DNA of 64,000 nucleotides from Triplophysa rosa. Taxonomy: Eukaryota > Chordata > Actinopteri > Cypriniformes > Nemacheilidae. The notes beneath the pieces are model-generated. The model was not told the origin of the DNA. It did no database searches and saw nothing but the letters and a program-made list of their open reading frames with translations. The translations under genes were made by a program, and so were the position numbers. Where the stretch lies: NCBI RefSeq assembly GCF_024868665.1, contig NC_079890.1:6605121-6669120 (forward strand), given 5' to 3'. Below, piece by piece: positions 22,598-34,984 of the stretch (position 1 is the stretch's first letter; each line of letters opens with the position of its first letter).

Positions 22598-23381
22598 TAG
22601 TCCATAGCCCTGGTTACTATGGTTTTGGTAGGCTGTAGTTCCACTACCATCCTCTGGGGGCTCTATGGCTCTTGTCTCCTCTAGTTTAAATCAGGTAAAG
22701 GAGTAGAGGAAGACAGATTGCTTGGTTACGAAGAAGCATGGCCTTTTTCTCATGACTTATTCGAATAATTGAATTTTTACTTATTATTTTATATAGTTAT
22801 ATGGACGTCCTAGTATAAAAAAGAAATTAATTTAGATAATAATAATAATAGTATAGTTCACATTTATTATCATAATTACTCATATATTGCTTAAGACATA
22901 TTGATATAAGATTATAATAAAAAAAATATTATTTGGAAATTATTTATGCACAATGCATATTTTTTTATATTAAGCCTATAATGAAATATGGGCTTCACTA
23001 GTGATAAGGATTGTATGACCTTTTAATATAAGATCCTTTAAATATGAGACAAAGAGTACCTGAAATATGAAATGGGTTGGATTTGAACACAAATATAGGC
23101 AAAGGAGGATTTTTTTATAAATAAGTTCTACAGCCTGAATATTGGCAGGGACGTCCCTATATGGGAATAATATCAATAGCCTATGCATTATGATTTCTTT
23201 TGTGACAGGCCAACATGCGGCTTACCAGCTTAGATATCACTTTACAACTAGGTTCCATTTCTAAACATTAGTAAGCCAACAATGGGTAATACTCTTACAG
23301 CATTTATTCATCTCAATGGTTCATTTCAACGGATATAATAAATATTTAAAAATCATTTAAATATTAACTGTCGTATTTGTC
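22598..23381. other. No gene recognised
   Basis: AT-rich spacer. ATAATAATA runs near 22840 and A-runs near 22920. No motif. Confidence 0.5.
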
Positions 23382-23880
23382 ACGGTCGGGGGTGGAAGAA
23401 CCCAATTGCAGGCAGCGTTGAAGGGGTTAACAGAAAGACTTTAATAATAAAATACAAACTAAATAAAAACCCACGATGGGGAAAACCAGACACGATAACA
23501 TGGGAAACACAGGAACATAAACGGATTACACTAACTAACAAAGACTAAATACAACACTTGACAAAACTAAAATTAACTAAAACTAGACTAGACTTACTTG
23601 ACTTGACTTTGGGAAATATAGCAGATAACAATAAGACACCGTCATCAGGACATTGAACAAGGCACACAAGCACACAGGTAAGCACACTCTAGGTACTATA
23701 CACAGCACACACGGGGTGCTATACAAAGTAATACAAACACAATAACCGAGCACAGGACAATTGAACATGAGGACTATTTAAAGGGAAGGAAATCAAGAAG
23801 GGACAGATGTGGGGCATGAACTAATTAACAATCAATAACGAGGGATACAAGAGGGCGGGGCCAAAGACGACAGCACGGGG
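23382..23880. repeat. Non-autonomous repeat (GTCACGGTCGGGG...CCCAATTGCAGGCAG)
   Basis: Starts TGTCACGGTCGGGGG, then ACCCAATTGCAGGCAGCG and a long A-rich, ORF-free body with repeated ACTAGACTTACTTGACTTG. It ends in a GC-rich GGGCGGGGCC segment. It has the same layout as 11520-11750, 31715-32152 and 40429-40735. The end is uncertain. Confidence 0.5.
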
Positions 23881-23888
23881 AAGGCCAA

Positions 23889-24075
23889 GTGGGCCAAAAT
23901 GATTCTCTCCACATTAAACAGGGGATCCTGTCCCAATCTAAGGTTGACAGAGCCGTCTGTCTCATTGCCCCTGGATTGTGGAACCAACTCCTTCTGGACA
24001 TCCATCTTGCATCTTCCATTATTGTTTTTAAATCGAAGATGAAAACGTATCTTTTCTCATTGGAATTTTAAAATT
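23889..24075 (+). pseudogene. Non-LTR retrotransposon 3' coding tail
   Basis: The plus-strand frame contains APGLWNQLLLDIHLASSIIVFKSKMKTYLF, the conserved end of fish CR1/L2/Rex-type ORF2 (normally LWN.LP...R...S...FKS.LKT.LF). Only this 3' end is present, as expected for a 5'-truncated LINE copy. Confidence 0.75.
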
Positions 24076-24959
24076 ATTTTATTTCATTTTATTGCTATCT
24101 GTTTTGTCCGATTGTTAATTGGTATTTTATTTGACATTTTATTTGACATAAATACAATTTACTTACTTCCACTGGAAAAATCAATTAAACGGGTTTTAAA
24201 ATATTTTATTAAGTTCATATAGCTGTTTATTTTGGTGATATTTATTAAGCACTGAAATTTTCTTCCAGAGTGTGAAGATCTGGTTTATCTGGATTCAGTT
24301 GTTCAACCATGAAATATGTCTAATAAGATTAAGGCTGGAAATGAAATTAAGTTGGTTTTGAATTTATATTTGTTTGTAACTCAAAATAATAATATAATAA
24401 TTATTTACCTGTATTACAATCATCAGAGAATTTTTTAATGAATGTAATTCATTCAATTTGAAACCGCCTTGAAGTAAAATAACTTGGAAAATCAGACAAA
24501 AACTGGTTATTTGCAGAAAACAAAGTGTCTGTGTAATGCTTGATCACTGACGCACTTACAAAACAAAAGGGATTTTGATACTTGAAAAATCTTATCTAAT
24601 TTAAATATGTCAATTCAACACAATTAAAATAGATTTTTTCTTTTTTATGTTCAGACATTTATTGAACTTTATCCCTGACATTTAACACTAAGAATGGATA
24701 TAAAATGGATGTCATTTTCTTTTGATACATTTTCTTTTGCTGTTCACTCTGTTTTTGGATAGTAAGGGAGGCAGCGTATAATTGTACTTTATCCTCTCAC
24801 ATGGGGACTAGTATAGAAAGCTTGATAAAATTGGTAAGGCAGACAGCTAGATATTTTGTTTTGTTTAATGTTTTTGCATCTAAAATGTATCAAATGTATG
24901 TTTTATTTATTTTTTTATGTATACATACTTTTAATTTTTTATTTTATTGATATAAACTG
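24076..24959. other. No gene recognised
   Basis: AT-rich spacer before the retroviral remnant. No 5' LTR matching the LTR at 32430-32822 is visible here. Confidence 0.5.
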
Positions 24960-26419
24960 TTATGTGAGTGCACCTGGTGCTCAGATTCCGAGAAGCTGCC
25001 AACCAACTGAGCTGCTGAACCTGATCTACATAGCAGCAAGTGGTGGCGCCAACGTTATAGGGCCAGTGGCTGTTAAATCTGAAGACAGCTTCACCCAGAC
25101 AGCTTCCATCTGGGCCAGCTGGAGTGTGGGTCCCTGGGCGTGCACAAGGCAACATGACATGAAAAATCCAAGCATCTTAACAAGCCTTCACGACCACATC
25201 GAAAGCCCATCTTGACAACAGAAAATAACTCTGAAGAACTAATCTCTTCGAGAGATCCAGACTCACCTTTCATCTACGAGCTGGTCGATGTTATTGGATA
25301 TTTGACATTATCGCATACAGACACCAATTCGTTCTTCTGGACCTATTACACAACTTTTTAACCCAACAATTGAACTTTATTAAATGTGGAAGATATTAGT
25401 GCCTTTGAAAATAGATGATCACAGCCGACGAGAGTTAAAGACTCCAGATTCCAGACAATTTCCGTTTGATCCATATTCATTGGAGCAAGCTATTAGACTC
25501 CTTGGACAAAGTCAACACCGAACACTGCAGAGCATTCTGCTTCAGGACAACAGCATCTTAGCAGCATTTACCACAATAGCTAAACAATACCAATTCTCTA
25601 TAACCGCCTTGGGAATAAACTCAGTGGTTGGTCAAACAAGACCTAACCTTCGACCAGTGCTTGATAGAGCCACAGGACATTTAACAATACAGCACACCAA
25701 GTTTGGCTGCACTACATGGCGATATACCACAACCTATTACAATCAAAATTAAGACATTGTGTGATCATGGAGCTTGACGTTACGACGGCTGCCGCCAAGA
25801 ACTTGAACACCCTGAATGACACTACAACCCTGTGCAATGGATCGACACTTCACAGCAAACGACAGATCAACGATGGATTCAGCGCTACCTTAGACACATG
25901 GATGGACCACCCTGGTTCTCCACATCCTTATGCAATGAACATGTGGTAGAGACTGACAAACCACATGGCGAGAATCTACAATCCAAGGAACTGCTATGCT
26001 TGTGCCCAGTTTCCCAAAAATACCACTGGAGGGAACTGATGGCCTCATCAGAACTCTGACACAGTGATTGAAATGACTATGGTGGCGGTAGCAGCAGCAG
26101 CATTTAACAATTCCGAAGAGATATATTACCTAAAGAATGATACCTGGACACTTATCAAGATCAGCAAGAGAGTATTTGGCCAGGTGGCAACAGTCTGGGA
26201 ACTCCCAGAGAATCTGATATGCTACGCAAGGACAACAGGATGTCATCACTTGGTAAGACCCCAGAGACGAAAGTGTTCACATATCTGTGAGGAGACAACC
26301 ATCCGCACTACCAGAGAGGCGTGTCTGAGATGCCTGTGAAAAGTGCCTGTAAAATATCCTTCTCAACTTAAAACGGACCAATGGTTCGAAGACCTGACTC
26401 AACCAATGATTGCATACTA
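24960..26419 (+). pseudogene. Endogenous retrovirus env, probable surface (SU) region, broken
   Basis: Several consecutive plus-strand frames (to 25215, 25384-25752, 25832-26059, 26064-26339) run into a confident Env transmembrane subunit beyond the hAT insertion, so they most likely represent the SU part and its leader. The last frame is cysteine-rich (CYARTTGCHH, CSHICEE, CLRC) with an N-linked glycosylation-like NDT, as expected for an extracellular glycoprotein. Multiple stops and frameshifts separate the frames. I do not recognise the individual segments. The first part (24960-25215) may belong to another gene. Confidence 0.45.
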
Positions 26420-26427
26420 GTATCTGG

Positions 26428-29400
26428 TAGGGCTGTGCAAAACTATCGATACAGCTAACTATTGTGATATTTTTTTTCACGATAGTGTATCGATAGTCCA
26501 ACCCATAGTATTGATACCTTAAATAAGTCATGTTTTGAACGGATTTAAAATGACGTTAAAATTTCATCACATGACCCTTTCCTCCGTTCCTGTTGATGTC
26601 GCTGATTCGCTGTCATACGGCCAATGTCTCAAAAGTAAGCGGGTGCGATAAAGCAAATGGCAGAAAGTATTAGAGTGCCTGCGACTTACAGGGCAGATGT
26701 GTGGGCGCACTTCGGCTTTAAAAAGAAATCTGGTAGTAACGAACTAGAGAAAACAAATGTCGTTTGTAAGATTTGCCAGGCTACACTAAAATATTCAGGC
26801 AACACAACCAATTTGCGCTATCTTTTAACAAAATGTCACTCAGGAGCAGTGGCGGCACAGCAACCTCAGCCGAAACCGGTTGATTTAAGGCAAACTACAT
26901 TGGATAATATCACCAACAAGCTTCCGTCTACCTCAGCTCGTGCAAAGAAAATAACGGAGTCGGTGGTACATTTTATTTGTAAGGATTTGCGACCGTACAG
27001 TGTGGTTGAAAACCCCGGCTTCAGGCATATGGTGAACACTATGGAGCCGCGGTGATTCCGACCCGCAGGCACATAACGGATGTAGAAGTACCCAGGATTT
27101 ACGAAGAGGTAATAACAAGGGTCAAAACATCCCTTAGCTCTGCAGAGCGAGTGGCCTTGACTTGCGATGCATGGACCTCTCGAGTTACTGAGTCGTATAT
27201 TACGATTACATCACACCACATTTCTGAGGAGTGGGAACTTGTTTCAAATGTTTTACAGACACGCTCAATGCATGAGAGCCATACTGGCAGTAACATTGCG
27301 GAGTTACTGAAAACTGCACTGGTGGAGTGGTACATAAAAGAGAAGGACCCAGCCATTGTAACAGACAACTCATCAAACATGGCCATAGCAGTGCAACTGG
27401 CCTGTATGATACTTGTGAAATGTTTCGCGCATACTATCAATTTAGCTTCACAGCGTGCACTGATGCTCCCATCAGTCTCACGCTTACTGGGAAGAGTGAG
27501 ACGCATAATCAGCTTTTTCAGACGAAGCACTACAGCCAGCCATGTACTACGGGAAAAACAAAAACTACTACAGCTGCCTGAACACAAACTGATGACTGAC
27601 GTTATTACCAGATGGAATAGTGCTTTCGACATGCTGCAACGATTTCTGGAGCAGCAGCCAGCCATCTGTGCTGCCCTCCTCTCAGGTGAAGTGAGGAAGA
27701 CTGAGAAGGAAGTTTGTACCCTCAGTGAGTCAGACATAACATCGGCTGAGGAAATTGTCATCGCTCTGAAACCCATGAAGGTAGCTACACTTGTGATGTC
27801 AGAGGAGAGCACCCCAACCGTATCAGTTGTGGCACCGCTCCATGCCCAGCTAATCCATGATCTACAAGAAAGCCCCACTGATTCCACTATGACAAAAGAA
27901 ATCAAATCTGCCATATGCCTAGATCTTAACAAGAGGTACTTGTATGATGAAGAGAAGGACGTTCTTTATGTGGCATCTATGGATCCCAGATTTAAGGCTT
28001 TGCCCTTTCTGTCTGAGGGCAAACGCCAGGACATCTATGAGAAAGTCATTGCAGAAGCTGCAAAGAGCCAGGTAAGCTCTGCCAATAAACATTAGAATGC
28101 TCTGTCAATATTATGAGATATCCCATTCACATTTTTCACATAGAAACAATCAATGCCACCAATTGGAGTTTAAGTTTAAAAAGCATGAAATAAATGCTAA
28201 CATTTAAAAATTTGAAAACCATAAATACTTTTTTAAATTATATTAAAAAATAATTACATCAATATATTTATATAACATTAAAATTAATGGGCTAGTCATT
28301 GTTTGTATTTGGGACTATTTACTGATTCCCATAGATTAAAAAAATAATTTGATATTTTTTTCAGCAGAGAGAGACTGGTGTGGAGACAGGAAAGACTGAT
28401 GCAGATGTAGTGCCAGATCAAGGTCCTGTGAAAGAAGACATCTCTGCAGGTCCATCCAAGAGACCAAGGGTTTCTTTCACTCTAGCTGACCTACTTGGGC
28501 AAACATACGGTGCAGTGAGACCCTCACACAAGAAAACCACACACGACCAGGCAAAGGAGGAAATGACAAGATACAAGGAGGCAGCTCCGATGCCACTTGC
28601 TGTGGCCAATCCACTGGATTGGTGGAAGCAACACCAGAGCGAGTATCCACTCTTGTCACACCTCGCAAAAAGATACCTGTGTATCCCGGGCACAAGTGTC
28701 TCCTCAGAAAGAGTGTTCTCTACTGCAGGGGATATAATCACAGCACAGAGGAGTGCACTTAGCCCAGGACATGTTGATCAAATTCTGTTCCTGAACAAAA
28801 ATCTAAAGATAAAGTAAGACTGTTTTTGTATCCTTGTTGGAAAGTTTGTTCAGTTCACTTCAGGCAGGCCTAGAGTTACTCAGAGGACTGCTAAAGTTAT
28901 TCACATTGGATACTTAAAAGTTTATGAATTATCAGAATATAGTAGACACTTAAAAACAACATATGAGTTGACTGTAGTTTGTTATTGTTTACAGCATAGT
29001 AAAGCATACTGACTGTTTCAGTTTTATGAATTAATTTTAAAGTACTTATTACATTAAAACATTGTTTTTATTTACAACATACTGACATAAATGTTCACTT
29101 AATGCCATTCATTTTCATACGTTTTTTGTGGCATTTGCACTCAAGTGTTTACTGACAAAATATGCACTTTAAACATTTCAGTATGTGTTCGCTGTTCAGT
29201 AACACTGTGCAAGCAAGATGACAAACACCTTTATAAATAGCTTTGTTAATAAAATTGAATGGAATTCAATTATTGTGTTGATAAAACTGAATGGAATCTT
29301 TTATGTGTCTGCCAAGTTATCACTATAATGTGATGAACATACCAGAATACCATAGATTGTACACACCAACATGTATTTTTAGCTCACTCTTAAAAATTGC

Positions 29401-29531
29401 TTTATTTAAAACAAATTATTGCAATATATCGAACGTTTGTATCGTATCGAATTTATTGTGATATATTGGATCGGGACCCATCTATCGTGATATGTATCGT
29501 ATCGTGAGGCCCTTGCCAATACACAGCCCTA
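26428..29531 (+). mobile_element. hAT (ZBED1-like) DNA transposon, 3104 bp, with 8-bp TSD
   Basis: Termini TAGGGCTGTGCAA and, inverted, TAGGGCTGTGTATTGG are flanked by identical GTATCTGG at 26420-26427 and 29532-29539. Subterminal segments are rich in ATCGATA/CGATAC motifs at both ends, as in other Ac-like elements. The element carries a two-exon transposase on the plus strand. It interrupts a retroviral env, so it inserted after the provirus had become fixed. Confidence 0.96.
26657..28817 (+). pseudogene. ZBED1-like hAT transposase, two exons, one frameshift
   Basis: The ATG at 26657 opens a BED-finger region (C..C of VCKIC, N-rich stretch, terminal CH). The frame breaks at about 27053, where about four bases are missing, and resumes to 28071. 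The intron runs from a GTAAGC donor at 28072 to a TTTTTTCAG acceptor at 28364 and keeps phase 0. Exon 2 runs to a TAA at 28815. Catalytic-type landmarks: CDAWTS (first Asp), IVTDNSSNM (second Asp), TRWNSAFDMLQRF, MDPRFK, and the hATC end YPLLSHLAKRYLCIPGTSVSSERVFSTAG with its Glu. The first BED histidine reads Leu (NLRYLLTKCH), which should weaken zinc binding. Length is about 620 residues, near the family norm. Confidence 0.93.
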
Positions 29532-29539
29532 GTATCTGG

Positions 29540-30406
29540 TCTACACTGAAGCAGAACGGAGGAGATGAGCAGCACACTGTTCTATGCTACATGTTCCAGA
29601 CGAAAGAGGCGCTGGAATCGTACAAGACAACTACTGGCTGTGTAGGTACCGAGTGTAGGCTACTTATCTATACCGATGAGCTGGACAGGACAGTGTTCCC
29701 TAGTAAAGTTACATGGAGGAGCAATCATCATATCGTATGACTCAATGACCCAGAAGACTAGGACACGGAGAGGACTGTTCAACTTTCTAGGAGACAGTCC
29801 GGTACCAAAGAATCATCGTATATGGACACTGGCTGAACAGATTGAAGCTGCTTTTAGCCCATTCTTGGGCGTAAGCTCTTTGATGAATGAAGTTGAGATC
29901 ATCAGATTTGAGCTAACGATGTGTTATTTATGAACACAACGAATATTGTAATGGAAGACATCAAGGAGGAGCTACGTGGACTACGATTGACAGTTCATCG
30001 GAACTGTCGCCTGGTCTTGGACCAGTTAACAGCTGCGAAAGGAGGAATTTGTGCGGTAATTGGAGAAACATGTTGCACTTATAGTCCAGAGAATGACGCG
30101 GATGGACATCTCATCGAAGAAGGAATGAAGAACATCTCTTTAATGATTAAGACTTTGACCAAATCTGAGGTTACCTCAGAAACTTTTAACTGGGACTGGA
30201 TTGCAAATGTCTTTACCAATATGAAGAATTTAATGTTATTAGTGGCTTGCATAATTGCATTTATACTATTGACATTGTGTATTTGGCTATGCATAATGAA
30301 GTCATTTCAAAAGGTAGTTGAAGCCACTGTCCCGAGCCAGGTGGTAGTATATGCTGTGTCACAACTTGGCATAGATAACAACCGAACATATGCCAATATT
30401 GACTAA
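29540..30406 (+). pseudogene. Endogenous retrovirus env, transmembrane (TM) subunit
   Basis: The frame 29676-29933 contains a furin-type RTRR site (about 29760-29771) followed by a hydrophobic Gly-Leu-Phe start. After a frameshift near 29920 the frame ending at 30406 contains a heptad-like segment, LTAAKGGIC, the CX6CC motif (Cys44, Cys51, Cys52 of that frame), a Trp-containing membrane-proximal part and one membrane segment (about residues 104-126) with a cytoplasmic tail of about 35 residues. CX6CC and the preceding segment are typical of gamma-type retroviral TM proteins. The product would be a membrane fusion subunit, but the frameshift and the upstream hAT insertion break it. Confidence 0.88.
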
Positions 30407-30429
30407 GGGTCAAGAATTACTGAAGCTTA

Positions 30430-31391
30430 GAGGGTTTAATTTTACTGTCACCGTTCCACTGTTGGAACACCTAGGTTTACTTCAATTTTCACAACTAAAT
30501 CTAAATCTAATCATGACAAACTATATATCATTGGAAAGGTCTAAGACTCTAGAATAGATATTTGACCAGTGTTTTACAAAAATAAATTATGTAGGAGTAG
30601 TAATTTATTAATTTATAACAAGAGTGAGCATAAACACTATTAAATGCTGCTAAATGTCACCGTTTCAGTTGAACACTGAAGTTATGCAATATAATTCCAT
30701 TTTAATCCTGAAAACTATATATCATTGGAAAGCTCTAAGCATGTAGATTTTATATTTCAGAATTGTTTTGCAATAGAAATCACTTAGTAAAAGCTTGAGT
30801 AAAAAAATTCTCAAACGTCACTGGGCCCATTGGGTACCATTATAAAAATTACATATTCATAATCATATTTTATTGTAAATTAAAAAATAAATCTAAAAAA
30901 CTTCTATTTCATTGGAAAGCTCCAAGAATGTCCTTCTTATAAATAATGATGAAATTTATTAATTTGTAATTTGTATGCAGTAAACCATTGGAGCCTATAT
31001 GCCACCTAGTGGCAGTTGTTGGTGTTATGATTCAAATTATCCCAGAAACCACGTTTTGTGATATCAGCTTGAAATTTGACACAAAACTTGTTTAGAAGTA
31101 TGTCTTTAATTTTCTGGTATTTTTTTGACGAAACATTTTTTTTAGTCAAATAAAACAATGTTTATTGATTATTTTATTATTATTAATGTAAAATTAAACT
31201 GCTATAACTATTTTTTTCATTTAATTTTTCAACTCCAGACTACTTTTACAATAAAGTATAGAATCTCTTCTTTAAAACAAGACCAAGATTAGGTCTCTAG
31301 ACCAAAGCATTCCAGAGTTACACTAATTTAAAAGTTGAAATCACTTTTTAGCCCAACCCTCAAAAAAGGGGACCGACAGCTAACAGGTTAA
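30430..31391. repeat. Fish repeat with recurring CATTGGAAAG modules
   Basis: AT-rich element between env and the 3' LTR. ATCATTGGAAAGGTCTAAG, ATCATTGGAAAGCTCTAAG and TTCATTGGAAAGCTCCAAG recur near 30528, 30721 and 30909. Left (ACTGTCACCGTTCC) and right (GGGGACCGACAGCT) ends are loosely inverse, suggesting a DNA transposon derivative. Both boundaries are approximate. Confidence 0.5.
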
Positions 31392-31714
31392 AAACATAAA
31401 TACTCATGGTATGAAGTATTTACAGAATTTTGGAAGGATTTTTTTTTACATATATCGCTTGCTAATAACCTAAGTATTATTAAATCATTCACTGAATGCA
31501 CACGCAATTTGAAAATTTTCAAACACTTTTGAGCACTTTTTATCTATTGTTTGATATTACATTTTATGTTAGTTTATAACTATACTTAAGGATAACACCT
31601 GATTGGAGTGTGAGGCTTTTCAGCCTCAAAGGGGGATTATATGGTGTTTTTTTCTATTACTGTATTAAGATTTCTTGATTTCTTATATAAAATAATAAAT
31701 TTAAGTTAGTAAAT

Positions 31715-32152
31715 GTAACAGTACTTGAATGATGAACGATGCCACAGGTGATAAGTGAGGAGGTGTTTAATAAAGCCACAGGTGAAAAACATGAACAAAC
31801 GAGTAATCCACAAAAACAAGGGTAAACCACAAAAGAAACGTACGAGGGTAAATCCAAAAACGAAGTGAAAATCCAAAAACGAAGTGAAAATCCAAAACTA
31901 CAAAAACACGGGGTACAAAAAACATCCACGGAATAAGGCCTACTAAAGACTAGGAGATTACAGGTTCGACATGCACAATATACAACTAGACCAGACACCG
32001 AATACATGGAACAAGGGAACAGATATAGTGTCCAACTGAATGTGGTGCAGGTGAGTGTCATTAATAATCAGGTGAGCTGGAACGTGTGTAGCGTGATGAT
32101 GGCGCTGATGCAGGGGGCGTGGTTGACAGCGGAGCCGTGACTGTCACAGTAA
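31715..32152. repeat. Non-autonomous repeat with AATCCAAAAACGAAGTGAA tandem
   Basis: ORF-free A-rich element ending in GCCGTGACTGTCACAG. Internally AATCCAAAAACGAAGTGAA is tandemly repeated around 31851-31890. It has the same general layout as 23382-23880. It lies inside the retroviral 3' region. Confidence 0.45.
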
Positions 32153-32418
32153 TAGACTTAATGCATTTCTTGTGATATAACAAAGGCAGTGGGCCTCATG
32201 GGTTGCTCACCAAGCAGCACCATTGAGCACATACATAACGCATCGAGCACATGCATAGCAGCACATACAACTGGAGACAATTGTCACAAACACTGGTGTG
32301 TTTAGCATCGTTACTAAGGACAATATTACCTTTTTGGGTTGCATATAATGGACTTAACCATGAGCTCATTGGTAGAAAAAGACAAATATGGTATGTAACA
32401 TTGTATACATCTGCCGCT

Positions 32419-32429
32419 AAAAAAGGAGA
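32419..32429 (+). promoter_or_regulatory. Retroviral polypurine tract
   Basis: AAAAAAGGAGA directly precedes TGTATAAACC, the start of the LTR. This is the position and composition expected for a plus-strand priming site. Confidence 0.75.
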
Positions 32430-32822
32430 TGTATAAACCTTGTTTTTAAGAACCTTAAAAGGGTTTTGCCATGGTTAAATCCTAATATAGGAAACCTAAT
32501 TTATAACCGTGGCATGTTAAGACCTAAATAAGATATAATGGTAGCAACTCAGAAAGAGGACGGACTAACAAAAAGGTGATATCATGTGAAACCTGATTGG
32601 TAGAAAGTGATGTCAGGCGAAGCATGATTGGTTAACAATGTGAAAAACAACTTGAAGTTACTGTATAAAAGATGGAGTCAGATATGTATTCTTTGGACAT
32701 CATCAGATGAACTGTGTGTGTCTCACTTTGCTTGCTCGAGCAAATAAAGTTTAAACTCTTGGCATCTGGAACCCTTGTCTCTGAGATTTCTTTCTGCGAT
32801 GGAAGGCCGATTCGCCACAACA
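32430..32822 (+). repeat. 3' LTR of the env-bearing endogenous retrovirus
   Basis: The segment starts TGTATAAACC after the polypurine tract and ends CGCCACAACA. It contains TATAAAAG (32664-32671) and, about 80 bases on, AATAAA (32743-32748), giving U3, R and U5 in order. Orientation matches the env upstream. No second copy is visible in the window, so the 5' half of the provirus is missing or outside it. Confidence 0.8.
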
Positions 32823-33249
32823 AAAGTATTCAAAAGCAGCTCATGCACTAAAAAAAGATATTCTGTATATCTATACTTTTTGTATGGTTTGAGTTACATC
32901 TACTCCATTGTTGACAGTGGTATATTTAATCAAATGTACTGTATATGCAAGTGAAAACAGAGTTTAAAGGCCCCTTGTGGTGAAAATCAAGATTTTAATG
33001 TTGTTTATATGTTAATGTGGTGTTTTTAATATGCTTTAAGACAAACCATGTGCAAATTTATAATTGTAAACCATTGCTAAGTATTTTGCACTTTGAAACT
33101 TCTCCGGGTAATGACGTCATAAACCTGTAACCAATCACATCAACTCATTTGACCCATGTGGATCAGCAGTTTGAGCCATAAAAATGCAAAGCTGGCACAT
33201 AGATTCGGGCTAAAATAATCACTGCACTGCTGTGCCAGCTCTCAGTTTC
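32823..33249. other. No gene recognised
   Basis: Spacer that may include another repeat (about 32966-33240, starting AAAGGCCCCTTGTGGTG). No coding motif. Confidence 0.45.
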
Positions 33250-33505
33250 ACTCTCAGTCCTGGCCAGATTCCCTCCACTGGCCCTTGTCAATCATAGCCT
33301 CCTAATAATCCTCACCCTCTGAATTGGCTCTATATCTCCCTCCTCTCCACCTGTAGCTAGTGTGTGGTGAGCGCACTGATGCTGTTGTACTGTGGCTGCC
33401 GTTGCATCATCCAAGTGGATGCCGCATACTGGTGGTGGTTGAGGAGAGACCCCCCTCATTTGATTGTAAAGCGCTTTGGGTGTACAGCAATATACAATTA
33501 AAGCT
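33250..33505 (+). repeat. SINE/LINE 3' tail ending TTGTAAAGCGCTTTGGGTGT
   Basis: The segment includes GTGTGTGGTGAGCGCACTG, GGCTGCCGTTGCATCATCC, GGTGGTGGTTGAGGAGA and TGTAAAGCGCTTTGGGTGT. I recall this run of phrases as the 3' region of a widespread fish L2-mobilised retroposon. It is non-coding. Confidence 0.65.
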
Positions 33506-33689
33506 GCGAGCAGCATTTAGTGAGTTCGAGCAGTTTAAGGCCCCTTAGGCACCGTTTCCGTCATCGACTAGGCTCAGGAATCGCACCCTAACATCTCCAC
33601 AACGGATGACACTCTCCCACACCAAGAAAAATTACAGAAATGGTCAGTAACGTTTAATACAGACTACGCATGCTTATACTCATATGTAA

Positions 33690-34195
33690 AGCCAGGTGTA
33701 AACTGATAATACCTAAGGGACGAGTGAAATGAACCAATTCTCATGTCTCTATGATGTTCTGTTGCAGAGATATAGATCTTGCTAAATGGTTTCTAAGTTA
33801 ACTTGTTTAGTTGCTATGGGTGTGGCATGGCACCTGACAATTGATTATGCACTAAGGCACAAGTGAAACGAACCAAGCCCCTGTGTCTCTGCGATATTCT
33901 ACTGCAGAGATGTAGGCCTGGCTAGACGATTGCTAAACTAATCTGTTTAGTTGCTATGGGCCTGGCATGGCACCTGCCAGTTGATAATACAGAAAGCCAT
34001 GAGTAAAATGAACCCAACCCTATGTCTCCATGATGTTATTCTCCAGAGATATAGGTCTGTCTAAATGGTTGCTAAGGTAGTATGTTTGGTTGCTATGGGC
34101 GTGGTTTGTCACCTGTCATATTATAATACAGTTATCCATGAGTAAAACAAACCAACTCCTGTATCTCTATGACATTCTATTGCAGAGATATAGGT
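33690..34195. repeat. ~140-bp tandem repeat, about 3.5 copies
   Basis: TTGCTATGGG recurs at 33811, 33951 and 34090, and GCAGAGATATAGG-type segments at matching intervals, giving a period of 139-140 bases. Units diverge by roughly 15-25 percent. Each unit contains GAGTGAAA(T/C)GAACCAA and a ...TGGCACCTG segment. No ORF spans the units. Confidence 0.82.
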
Positions 34196-34984
34196 ATTTT
34201 TTGTAAATACAATGCACATTCTTCAAAATAGCCTCTTTTGTGTTCTGAAGAATTAATGTTGAATAAAAAAAATCTAGGACCACCTTAAATAGATACATTG
34301 ATTCACATTGATGGTTGCTGGAAGTAGCCATCAGAAGATGGGTAATCTGTGGTCAGTAGGAGATTGACATTGTCTGCAATATTATTCTAGAAGGCCGTGC
34401 CATTTAAATGATGCTTATTTGGTACACACACCTCACATAATATATCCCATTTCTTGAGAGGCTACTTGCTGCAGAGCAAATGGGTGGAGTTTATTTCTAT
34501 ACACCTTTTCTATAAAGTCAACAGTCTGTCACCAAACCAATGATCCAACTGGATCTAAACGTTATGGAGGTCACCCCATCTGTGCCAGACGTCATGAAGA
34601 TCACCCCAGGTATGAGAATCCATGTATGTACAGGGAATGTTTATGTATTGTTTGACTTGTTTATGCAATTACCTTTCCTGTTTCATAAATGTTTGAGCAA
34701 AACTTGACATTATTATTCATCATTATCTTTATTTATTTTATTATATTATTATCTTTTTGCACAAATGATTCGGCTGTGATGAAACAGATTCTGCTCACTG
34801 TGACTGTTTGAAGGAGTACCGAACCCACTTTGCTGGGAAAGTTCACCTTCCACAAGTCACAAGAATGAACGAGGATGATCATTGACCAATAACTGTCTGT
34901 CTGTCTGTCTGTCTTTATGTCTAAAAAAATAAATAATATCTTGTTGTTCATTCTCTCCTTTGCTTACTCCAGCTTTAATCCTAG
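34196..34984. other. No gene recognised; CTGT microsatellite
   Basis: AT-rich spacer. A short (CTGT)n run lies at about 34893-34912. Confidence 0.5.

Noticed and set aside
24856..25215. Independent host gene
   Set aside because: Lies next to retroviral env frames, has no recognisable domain, and its start is in AT-rich non-coding sequence; treated as part of the retroviral remnant with low confidence.
27099..27932. 277-codon minus-strand frame
   Set aside because: Antisense shadow of the hAT transposase, which has clear motifs on the plus strand.
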